Shown piece after piece: positions 1 to 6,830 of a DNA stretch of 64,000 bases (within the stretch, counting starts at the first letter, position 1; every line of letters begins with the position of its first letter). Below the pieces are notes generated by a model. The model did not search any database and was not told the origin of the DNA. It worked only from the letters and a program-made list of their open reading frames with translations. A program made the position numbers and the translations under genes. Source of the stretch: Geothrix oryzae (GTDB lineage: Bacteria > Acidobacteriota > Holophagae > Holophagales > Holophagaceae); assembly GCF_030295385.1 (NCBI RefSeq), contig NZ_AP027079.1, positions 1,302,001-1,366,000 of the forward strand, in the 5' to 3' direction.

Positions 1-2
1 AT

Positions 3-1187
3 TACATCCGCACCCGCGCGGGCGATGCGGTCTTCGAGAACACCATCTGCGAAGACACCTGGATGCGGCAGGACGAGGCCAAGGAACTGGCCCGCACTGT
101 GGACACGGTGATCGTCGTGGGCGGCAAGGCCTCCAGCAACACGAAGCATCTGGCCGAACTGGCCCACCACTACGGCAAGCCCGTGCAGTATGTGGAGACC
201 GCCGCGGAGCTGGACCTCAGCGCCTTCGCGGGCCGCGAGACCGTGGGCGTGCTGGCGGGCGCCTCGACCCCCACCTGGCTGGTGGACGAGGTGGTGGATG
301 TTCTGGAGCAGCTGGGGGATGGTCCCAGCCGCTGGCGCAGCTTCGCCCAGGCTGCCTTTGGCAGCTCGTCGCTGCTGGCGATGGGGGCGGGTCTCATGAC
401 CCTGGGCGTGCACAAGTGGCTGGGCCTGCCCCTGGGCTGGCGCTACCCGGTGCTGGCCGCGACCTATGTGCTGGCCATGTACCTCCTCACCCCGTTTCTG
501 GATCCATTGGGCCTCGGCGCCAAAGGACCGGCTAGGGCGAGATTCCTCCAGCGGAACCGGATCGTCCTGCTGGCCTCGGCCGGGGTGGCCCTGGTCGCGA
601 CCCTTGGCCTGGCGGCCAGCCAGGGGCTGAAGGCCCTGGCCGTGGCGGCAGGGGCCTCGCTGGTGGGCGCCGCCTACAAGCAGCGGTTCCAGGTCGGCAA
701 GCGGATCCTGAGCCTGCGGAACATTCCGGGTTCCAAGGATGTGGTGGTGGCCCTGGCCCTGGCCACGGTCGCGGTCGTCATGCCGGTCTGGCAGGAGGGG
801 CGCGCCTGGGACCTCCGTGCCTTCGCGGCGGTCTTCCTGGTGGGCGTGCTGGCCTTCGTCCGTACGGTGATCTACGAGATCCGGGACATGCAGAACGATC
901 AGATCGTGGGCAAGGAGACCCTGCCGATCCTCATGGGCAAGATGGCCACGAAGGTCGTGCTGGTGGGCCTCCTCGGCTCGTTGCTGGCCGGCACGCTCTG
1001 GCTCACCTTCGACAGCCGTCAGCAGGGGGGGCATCCCCTGGCCGTGGCGGTGGTGCTGGTGATCTGCGCGGCCTATCCGGTGCTGTACCTGTGGCTCTAT
1101 CACGAGCGCTTCACGACCGGGAAACACCGCTTCGAGCTGAGCGTCGATCTGAGCTTCTACCTCGTCGGATTGCTGGCGCTGGTGTAG
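3..1187 (+). CDS. ispH: IspH C-terminal part fused to a UbiA-type prenyltransferase domain (5' truncated by window)
   Basis: The reading frame is open from the window edge. The first ~110 residues match the C-terminal third of 4-hydroxy-3-methylbut-2-enyl diphosphate reductase, the last MEP-pathway enzyme: a cluster Cys in the NTIC motif just before the first visible Met, then VVGGKASSNTKHL (the substrate-binding SSN motif) and the GASTP motif. Without a stop or break, the protein continues into ~260 residues of hydrophobic helices ending in YEIRDMQNDQIVGKETLPIL, the second aspartate motif of UbiA-family prenyltransferases. The usual first Asp-rich motif (NDxxDxxxD) is not obvious; only one Asp is seen in PFLDPLG. 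Such a fusion would put isoprenoid precursor synthesis next to a membrane prenyl transfer step. The fusion is read directly; the activity of the membrane half is inferred. Confidence 0.8.
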   Translation, partial: YIRTRAGDAVFENTICEDTWMRQDEAKELARTVDTVIVVGGKASSNTKHLAELAHHYGKPVQYVETAAELDLSAFAGRETVGVLAGASTPTWLVDEVVDVLEQLGDGPSRWRSFAQAAFGSSSLLAMGAGLMTLGVHKWLGLPLGWRYPVLAATYVLAMYLLTPFLDPLGLGAKGPARARFLQRNRIVLLASAGVALVATLGLAASQGLKALAVAAGASLVGAAYKQRFQVGKRILSLRNIPGSKDVVVALALATVAVVMPVWQEGRAWDLRAFAAVFLVGVLAFVRTVIYEIRDMQNDQIVGKETLPILMGKMATKVVLVGLLGSLLAGTLWLTFDSRQQGGHPLAVAVVLVICAAYPVLYLWLYHERFTTGKHRFELSVDLSFYLVGLLALV

Positions 1188-1246
1188 TGCTTGTCATCCT
1201 TGGAGAGACTGCTAGCCTTGGGGCACCATTTCCAAAGGAGAGCCCC

Positions 1247-1549
1247 ATGCGCATGAAGTCGCTTGTCGTCCTGTCGGCCACGGCCGTGCTCGGCGCCGCC
1301 CTCGGCTGGGCCGCCGCCGCCGCCAGCTACCAGAAGACCGGCACGGTGAAGGAAGTCGCTGCCGACAGCTTCACCCTGGACCTCGGCAAGGAGGAATGGC
1401 GTTTCTACACCGATGGCAGCACGGCCGGGAAGGATGCCCTCAAGGCCGGCGACAAGGTGACCGTCACCTACAAGCAGGTGGCCACCAAAATCGAGAGCAA
1501 GGGCGGCGCGAAGAAGGAAGCGGCCAAGGCTCCGGCCAAGAAGAAGTAG
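1247..1549 (+). CDS. small secreted protein with lysine-rich tail
   Basis: 100 residues. ATG 1247 is chosen because AAAGGAG lies 7 bases upstream and a signal peptide begins there (MRMKSLVVLSATAVLG, then an Ala-rich cleavage region). The mature part is about 75 residues with a short beta-type segment (TGTVKEVAADSFTLDLG ... AGDKVTVTYKQ) resembling small OB-like or DUF5666-like periplasmic proteins that describe how a cofactor or salt alters 'hydration', but no family is certain. The tail is Lys/Ala-rich (KKEAAKAPAKKK), suggesting binding to anionic surface polymers or nucleic acid. It stands alone between the IspH/UbiA gene and an SDR gene. Function unknown. Confidence 0.7.
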   Translation: MRMKSLVVLSATAVLGAALGWAAAAASYQKTGTVKEVAADSFTLDLGKEEWRFYTDGSTAGKDALKAGDKVTVTYKQVATKIESKGGAKKEAAKAPAKKK

Positions 1550-1647
1550 GCCACGAGGTTGGACGATGCCCCGGCGGTCCCGGGCATGGTCGCAGGCCGT
1601 CCCGAGAAGAAGAACCCGAGAAGAAGAAATAGTCCCGCCGGAGGCGG

Positions 1648-1689
1648 TACCTGCAGAACGGGGCGCGCTCGCGCCCCGTTCTGCAGGTA
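1648..1689. repeat. perfect 20-bp inverted repeat (hairpin)
   Basis: Arms 1648-1667 and 1670-1689 are exact reverse complements with two bases between them, rich in G+C and containing CTGCAG in each arm. There is no T-run after it, so it is not a classical intrinsic terminator. Its right arm touches the first possible ATG (1689) of the following SDR gene, so a hairpin in the mRNA would cover that start and leave ATG 1707 exposed. Confidence 0.7.
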
Positions 1690-1706
1690 TGTGGAAAGAT
1701 GAATGG

Positions 1707-2531
1707 ATGCGGAACTGGGTTCTCATCACAGGGTGTTCGACGGGCATCGGGCGGGCCCTGGTGCCGCTCTGCCGTGGGGCGGGCTGGGGCGTGGTGGCCA
1801 CGGCCCGGAGGCCGGAGTCGCTGGCGGATCTGCCGCCTGGCGAGGATCTGCGCGTCCTTCCCCTGGATGTCACCGAGGACGCGAGCGTCGCGCGGGCGGC
1901 TGCGACCTGCGCCGACCTGCGCCTGAAGGCCCTCGTGAACAACGCCGGCTACGGCCAGGTGGGCCCCCTGGAGCTCCTCCGCCCCGAGGAACTCCGGGCG
2001 CAATTCGAGACCAATGTGATCGGCCTCCACCGGGTGACCAACGCCTTCCTGCCGCTGCTGCGACGCCAGCCCGGTGCGCGGATCCTGCAGGTGGCCTCCA
2101 TGCTGGGGCGCCTGTCCATCCCGCTGGCGGGGCCCTACAACGCCTCCAAGCATGCCGTGGTGGCCCTGGCGGAAAGCCTGCGCCTGGAGGTGGGCCGGGA
2201 GGTGGCGGTGGTGCTGGTGGAGCCCGGCGCTATCCGCACGGCCTTCCGGGAGACCCTCGCCACGGCCTGGGGAGATCTGCCCGAGCGGGCCCGGGGCACC
2301 CGGTACGAGGCCGTCATCGGCCGCTACCTGGCCCTGCGGAAGGGGCAGGCCGAGCGGTTCGCCATGGACGCGGAAGACTGTGCCCGCCAGCTGCTTCACG
2401 CCTTGGACGCGGCCCATCCCCCGCGCCGGGTGGTCATCGGCCGGGACGCCTTCTGGGTGGCCAAGCTGAAGGCCCTCCTGCCAGTCGCCTGGTGGGAGGG
2501 CCTGCTACGCCGTCAGTACGGCCTGGATTGA
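1707..2531 (+). CDS. short-chain dehydrogenase/reductase
   Basis: 274 residues, the normal size of a classical SDR. The N-terminal NAD(P)-binding motif is TGCSTGIG, followed by NNAG and the catalytic S...YNASK set, so the enzyme should be an active NAD(P)-dependent oxidoreductase; the substrate cannot be told. ATG 1707 is preferred because GGAAAG lies 9 bases upstream and MRNWVLITG is a typical SDR start; an in-frame ATG at 1689 would add six residues and overlaps a long hairpin. The C-terminal part (DAFWVAKLKALLPVAWWEGLLRR) resembles SDRs acting on hydrophobic substrates such as retinol-type or sterol-type members. The convergent gene stops one base after it. Confidence 0.85.
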   Translation: MRNWVLITGCSTGIGRALVPLCRGAGWGVVATARRPESLADLPPGEDLRVLPLDVTEDASVARAAATCADLRLKALVNNAGYGQVGPLELLRPEELRAQFETNVIGLHRVTNAFLPLLRRQPGARILQVASMLGRLSIPLAGPYNASKHAVVALAESLRLEVGREVAVVLVEPGAIRTAFRETLATAWGDLPERARGTRYEAVIGRYLALRKGQAERFAMDAEDCARQLLHALDAAHPPRRVVIGRDAFWVAKLKALLPVAWWEGLLRRQYGLD

Positions 2532-2532
2532 C

Positions 2533-2997
2533 CTACTTGTAGATGCCGCAGCCGACGACGAGGCCGCCTTCCGCCAGGCAGAACGAGGTCTTGTTCTCGA
2601 CCTTGCCCGTGGCGGGATTCTCGACCTTCATGTCGGCCCAGCCGCCGCCCTTCTTCTGGCCGGTCTTGATGATCTCCTGGATGTTGTAGACGCCGTCCGG
2701 GTCCTTCACATTCCAGCGGTTGACGCCGAGGAGGTTGGCCCGGGCCCCGTGGGCCAGCACCACGCCCTTGAGGTCATAGACGAAGAGATAGAGGGTCCCG
2801 CCCTGCTTTACATGGAACCGGCCCTGGGGCTTGTGGACCTCGGCCAGGAAGGCCTCCTTCCCGTTGGCCTTCAGGAAGGCGATGCCCTCCTTCACCATGG
2901 CTTCGGCCTTGGGGCGCTCCGCAGGCTGGGCGAGTAGGGCGGTGGTGATCATGAGGGCGGCGGGCAGGGCCAGCAGGCGACGCGGGTGGATGCTCAT
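2533..2997 (-). CDS. secreted single-Cache domain protein (copy A)
   Basis: 154 residues with a signal peptide (MSIHPRRLLALPAALMITTALLAQ) and one Cache-type sensor domain: a helix with AxxxVKEGIAFLKANGKEAF, then GRFHVKQGGTLYLFVYDL, the NRWNVKDPDG turn and the YK-terminated end. The fold is usually the extracellular ligand-binding part of chemoreceptors and kinases, but here it is free in the periplasm with no signalling domain. ATG 2997 is chosen because AAGGAG lies 7 bases upstream. A paralogue of the same layout lies immediately upstream on the same strand (3085-3540), so the pair arose by tandem duplication. Likely ligands are small organic acids; this is inferred from the family only. Confidence 0.75.
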   Translation of the reverse strand: MSIHPRRLLALPAALMITTALLAQPAERPKAEAMVKEGIAFLKANGKEAFLAEVHKPQGRFHVKQGGTLYLFVYDLKGVVLAHGARANLLGVNRWNVKDPDGVYNIQEIIKTGQKKGGGWADMKVENPATGKVENKTSFCLAEGGLVVGCGIYK

Positions 2998-3084
2998 GGG
3001 CAATCTCCTTCTCAAGCAAACAGGGACTCTCTCCCCCACATTCATCGGCCTGGGCTAAGACCACCTTAAGCTCTCATTTGGAAT

Positions 3085-3540
3085 CTATTTATAGGCGCCG
3101 CAGCCGATGATCCAGCCTTCCATCAGCTCCACATACGAGACCTTGGTCCTGACCTTGCCCGTCGCGGGGTGGGGGTATTTGTAGTCCACCCAGCCGCTGC
3201 CCTTGGCCCGGGCGACGGCGATCATGTCCCGGAGGAAGTGCTTTCCGTCGGGATCCCGCAGGCCGATCCGGTTCGTGCCCACCATCTGGCTCTGGAAGCC
3301 GATGGCCTGGCAGACGCCCTGCAGGTCGTAGACGAAGATGTAGAGCTCTTCCCCGCTTTTCACATGGAACCGGCCCTGGCCGTGGTTGATCTCCCTCAGC
3401 AGGGCCTCTTTTCCATGGCTCTTGGCGAACGCCACCGCCTCCTTCACCAGGGACAGGGCCCGAGCGGGCTGGTCCTGGGCCAGGAGGGGTGGCGCGGTCA
3501 TGCAGAAAAGGGCCGGAATCCATGCATTCCCAGCGTGCAC
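3085..3540 (-). CDS. secreted single-Cache domain protein (copy B)
   Basis: 151 residues, starting at GTG 3540 with AAGGAGG five bases upstream. A short signal peptide (MHAGNAWIPALFCMTAPPLLAQ) leads into a Cache domain that aligns end to end with the protein encoded by 2533-2997: EAVAFAKSHGKEALLREI, GRFHVKSGEELYIFVYDL, NRIGLRDPDG, HPATGK and a terminal CGAYK. The two share the same core but have diverged clearly, so the duplication is old. Copy B is transcribed first, and the pair is probably one operon. No partner kinase or chemoreceptor is seen nearby. Confidence 0.75.
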   Translation of the reverse strand: MHAGNAWIPALFCMTAPPLLAQDQPARALSLVKEAVAFAKSHGKEALLREINHGQGRFHVKSGEELYIFVYDLQGVCQAIGFQSQMVGTNRIGLRDPDGKHFLRDMIAVARAKGSGWVDYKYPHPATGKVRTKVSYVELMEGWIIGCGAYK

Positions 3541-3633
3541 AAGGGCCTCCTTCGGAGGAGAACGGCTACACCTGTAGAGATCGTCCGCTCGGGCGGAAGC
3601 ATGAATCCCGGCAGGGCCTGCCAGACTGGAGGC

Positions 3634-3744
3634 ATGTCCGACGACCGCCTCTACCTGATCGACACCTTCGCCTTCCTTTTCTCGGCATCCGCCGCGCGGA
3701 TGCGCGAGACCTCGCCGTTGAACCGGGAGATGAACCGTGGCTGA
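3634..3744 (+). CDS. 36-residue ORF copying the PolA N-terminus, overlapping polA start
   Basis: The ORF begins MSDDRLYLIDTFAFLF, which matches the PolA start MAEDRLYLIDTFAFIF at 14 of 16 positions, then diverges into an unrelated Arg/Ser-rich tail and stops at 3742-3744, inside the start of polA (GTG 3737). The DNA differs from polA mostly at third codon positions (C-ending here, T-ending in polA), so the likeness is stronger at protein than at DNA level. GGAGG at 3628-3632 sits too close to the ATG to be a good ribosome site. Two small hairpins (3685-3703 and 3704-3715) lie in its second half. It may be a translated leader coupled to polA, or the left-over 5' end of an older polA start. Confidence 0.5.
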   Translation: MSDDRLYLIDTFAFLFSASAARMRETSPLNREMNRG

Positions 3745-6535
3745 GGATCGCCTTTACCTGATTGATACCTTTGCCTTCATTTTTAGGGCCTACTTCGCCA
3801 ATCCCCGGCTGAAAAACGGGGCGGCCTACACCTTCACGCGGCTGGTGCTGCAGCTGCTGGAGAAGCACAAGCCCACCCACATCGCCTGCGTGTTCGATAC
3901 GCCGGAACCCACCTTCCGGCACGAGATCTATCCCGAGTACAAGGCCAACCGCGACGCCATGCCCGAGGACCTGCGACCGCAGATCCCCATGATCCGGCAG
4001 CTGGTGGAGGCGCTGAACATCCCCATCGTGGAGCTGCATGGCTACGAGGCGGACGATGTCATGGGCACCCTGGCCCGGGAATCCGCCGCCCACGGCCTTC
4101 CCGCGGTCATCGTCAGCCCCGACAAGGACCTGCTGCAGCTGGTGGACGACGGGCTGCGCATCCAGGTGTTGAACACCAAGGACGGCGAAGTCTGGCATGA
4201 CCGCGAGGGCGTGAAGACCCGCATGGGCGTGTGGCCCGAGCAGGTGGTGGACTTCCTGAGCCTGGTGGGGGACGCCTCCGACAATGTGAAGGGCGTGCCC
4301 GGCATCGGCGAAAAGGGCGCAGCGCTGCTGCTGGAGAAGTTCGGCAACCTCGACGGCGTCATCGCCGGCAAGGCTGAGCTCAAGCCCAAGCAGCGCGAAG
4401 GCCTGGACACCGCCGCCGCGTGGCTGGAGCTCACCCGGCGCCTGGTCACCGTGGTGACCGACCTCAAGCTGTCCCTGCATCCGAAGGATCTCGCCTATCC
4501 CGGCGTGGACGAGGCCAAGGCCCGGGAGACCTTCAAGGCCCTGGGTTTCCAGACCCTCACCAAGGAGTTCACCCAGAGCGCCGAGCAGGCGGGCAGCGCG
4601 CGGACCTATCGGGCCGCCTCCACCGTGGCGGACCTCGAGGCGGCCGTGGCGGCCTGCCGCGCGGCCGGTCGCTTCGGCCTCGACACGGAGACCACCAGCA
4701 TCGATCCCACGCGGGGCCACCTGGTGGGCCTCAGCCTGGCCTGGGCACCCAACGAGGGGCTCTATGTGCCGCTGGCCCACCTGAAGCCCGCCACCGCGGA
4801 CACGGAAGGCTCTCTGCCGGGCCTGCTACCGGACTCGGGCCTGCCCGAATCGCTGCTGGACCTTCGGGGCGATGCGGTGGGCTTCTTCTCGGAACTGGCG
4901 CCCCACCTGGACCCCCGCAATGTGCCCTTCGCGGAGGCCCGGCGCGTCCTCGCGCCGCTGCTGGCGGATGCCTCCGTCGGGAAGTGCGGCCAGAACCTGA
5001 AGTACGATTTGCAGGTGCTGACCCGTCATGGCTTGCCCGTGGCGGGCTTGGCGGACGACAGCATGGTGCTGAGCTTCCTGCTGGAGAGCGGCGTCCGCCA
5101 CAACCTGGATGACCTGTCCGTGCGCCTGCTCGATGTGAAGCCGATCGCCTTCGAGGAGGTGGTGGGGAAGGGGAAGAGCCAGAAGCGCTTTGACGAGGCC
5201 GTGTTCGAGCAGGCGGTGCAGTACGCTGCGGAAGATGCCGACCTGGCCCTGCAGCTCTGCGACAAGCTGCGGACGAGGTTCGCCGACGACCGGATGAAGC
5301 GCCTCTACGAAGAGGTGGACCTCCCGCTCGTGGAGGTTCTGGCGGCCCTCGAAGGCCATGGCGTCCGCCTGGATTTGAATGTGCTTTCCCAGCTCGCCGT
5401 GCGCATGCACGGTGAGCGCGAACGGGCCCAAGCCCGTGTCATCGAACTCGCGGGCGAGCCTTTCAACCTGAACAGCCCCACCCAGCTGGGGGCGATCCTC
5501 TTCGGCAAGCTGGGTTACAAGCCCGTGAAGTTCACGGGCAAGACCAAGGCGCCCAGCACCGACGAGGATGTGCTGCAGGAATTGGCCAAGGCGCAGGGTG
5601 CGGAGATCGCCAGCGAGCTGTTGCGGCACCGCCAGATGGTGAAGCTGCTGGGCACCTATGTGGAGGCTCTGCCGCAGATGGTGAACCCCGTGACCAAGCG
5701 CGTGCACACGCGCCTGCACCAGGCGGCCGTGGCCTCGGGGCGGCTGGCCTCCAGCGATCCCAACCTCCAGAACATCCCCATCCGCACCGAGGAGGGCCGG
5801 GCCATCCGCGGGGCTTTCGTGCCCGAACCCGGCTGGGTTCTGCTGGATGCGGACTACAGCCAGATCGAACTGCGGGTGGTGGCGGCCCTGGCCGAGGATC
5901 CCGTCCTGCTGGGCGCCTTCGCCGCGGGTGAGGACATCCACCGCCGGACGGCCTCCGAGGTCTTCGGCGTGCCCATGGAGACCGTCACCTCCGATCAGCG
6001 CAGCGCCTCCAAGGCGGTCAACTTCGGCCTGCTCTACGGGCAGGGGGCCTTCGCCCTCGCCGCCAACATCGGCGTCAGCCAGAAGGAGGCCAAGGCCTTC
6101 ATCGAACGCTACTTCGAGCGCATGCCGAAGGTGGCGGCCTGGATTGAGGGCGCCAAGGAGCGGGCCCTGGCCGAAGGCCTCGTCCGCACCCACTGGGGCC
6201 GCATCCGTCTGATCCCCGAGTTGGAGAGTCCCAACAAGCAGTTCCAGGCCCAGGGGCTGCGCGAAGCCGTGAACACTATCGTTCAGGGTACGGCCGCCGA
6301 CCTCATGCGCCGGGCCATGGTGCGCCTGCACCGCAGCCTCCAGGTCTCAGGCCTCCGGGCCAGGCTGCTGCTCCAGGTCCATGACGAACTCTTGATGGAG
6401 GCGCCGCCGGAAGAAGTGGACCGGGCCGCCGCTCTCCTGAAGGACGCCATGGAAGGCGCCGACGATCTGGGCGCCCTGGGCGTGAAGCTGGCGGCGGAAG
6501 TCCGCACGGGCGACAGCTGGCTGGCCTGCAAGTAG
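3737..6535 (+). CDS. polA: DNA polymerase I
   Basis: 932 residues, very close to the usual length. Order: 5'-3' exonuclease (residues 1-~300, with YEADDVMGTLAR and the helix-hairpin GDASDNVKGVPGIGEKGA), 3'-5' proofreading exonuclease (starting near residue 315 with the active-site pair in LDTETTSID, so proofreading is kept), and the polymerase domain with motif A DADYSQIELRV (~704), motif B RSASKAVNFGLLYG and motif C QVHDELLMEA. It fills gaps after primer removal and in excision repair. The start is GTG 3737 with CGGGAGA six bases upstream; the first codons use T-ending synonyms unlike the rest of the gene. A short ORF overlapping the start repeats its first 16 residues. Confidence 0.97.
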   Translation: MAEDRLYLIDTFAFIFRAYFANPRLKNGAAYTFTRLVLQLLEKHKPTHIACVFDTPEPTFRHEIYPEYKANRDAMPEDLRPQIPMIRQLVEALNIPIVELHGYEADDVMGTLARESAAHGLPAVIVSPDKDLLQLVDDGLRIQVLNTKDGEVWHDREGVKTRMGVWPEQVVDFLSLVGDASDNVKGVPGIGEKGAALLLEKFGNLDGVIAGKAELKPKQREGLDTAAAWLELTRRLVTVVTDLKLSLHPKDLAYPGVDEAKARETFKALGFQTLTKEFTQSAEQAGSARTYRAASTVADLEAAVAACRAAGRFGLDTETTSIDPTRGHLVGLSLAWAPNEGLYVPLAHLKPATADTEGSLPGLLPDSGLPESLLDLRGDAVGFFSELAPHLDPRNVPFAEARRVLAPLLADASVGKCGQNLKYDLQVLTRHGLPVAGLADDSMVLSFLLESGVRHNLDDLSVRLLDVKPIAFEEVVGKGKSQKRFDEAVFEQAVQYAAEDADLALQLCDKLRTRFADDRMKRLYEEVDLPLVEVLAALEGHGVRLDLNVLSQLAVRMHGERERAQARVIELAGEPFNLNSPTQLGAILFGKLGYKPVKFTGKTKAPSTDEDVLQELAKAQGAEIASELLRHRQMVKLLGTYVEALPQMVNPVTKRVHTRLHQAAVASGRLASSDPNLQNIPIRTEEGRAIRGAFVPEPGWVLLDADYSQIELRVVAALAEDPVLLGAFAAGEDIHRRTASEVFGVPMETVTSDQRSASKAVNFGLLYGQGAFALAANIGVSQKEAKAFIERYFERMPKVAAWIEGAKERALAEGLVRTHWGRIRLIPELESPNKQFQAQGLREAVNTIVQGTAADLMRRAMVRLHRSLQVSGLRARLLLQVHDELLMEAPPEEVDRAAALLKDAMEGADDLGALGVKLAAEVRTGDSWLACK

Positions 6536-6830
6536 GCGACCCCTACCTCGGGGAAACATGAACCGCAGAGAGCACAGAGAAGCGATTTCCATGCTCTGCG
6601 GCCTCTGCGCCCTCTGTGGTTAGCCCACTTTATCCGCCCCGGCACCGTCCTGACCCTGAGGGTGGCTGGTGGAGGGTTTGACACTTTGTCGGGGGATGTT
6701 CCCGGATCAGGCGATTTCTGGGGGTTTTGTGATGGCTGCCCGGGCTCAAACTTAACGGGGAGGTCATGATTGGCGGGTCTGGTGCGGGAGCGCACCGCAG
6801 CCCCAGTCCCCTTCCTGCAGGAGTCTGAAC
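6536..6830. other. 295-bp intergenic region between polA and the dehydrogenase operon
   Basis: No gene seen. It holds a dispersed-type palindromic repeat (6561-6621) and then an unstructured stretch leading to the operon start, where GGAG lies 8 bases before ATG 6831. GTTTGACACTTT at about 6677 contains a TTGACA-like -35 element and could belong to the operon promoter, but no convincing -10 was found at the right distance. Confidence 0.4.
6561..6621. repeat. imperfect palindrome of the AACC-CAGAG type
   Basis: The left arm AACCGCAGAGAGCACAGAG (from 6561) pairs with the right arm ending CTCTGCGCCCTCTGTGGTT (to 6621), 22 positions with a few mismatches. It contains three CTCTG/CAGAG units in each sense. 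This kind of sequence occurs as many dispersed intergenic copies in some bacterial genomes; only one copy is present in this window, so the repeat status is inferred. Confidence 0.5.

Noticed and set aside
1396-1632. Overlapping frame with a KKK-ending tail and a second AAGAAGAA stretch near 1610
   Set aside because: No ribosome site or family; the repeat of AAGAAG is probably a chance echo of the real gene's Lys tail.
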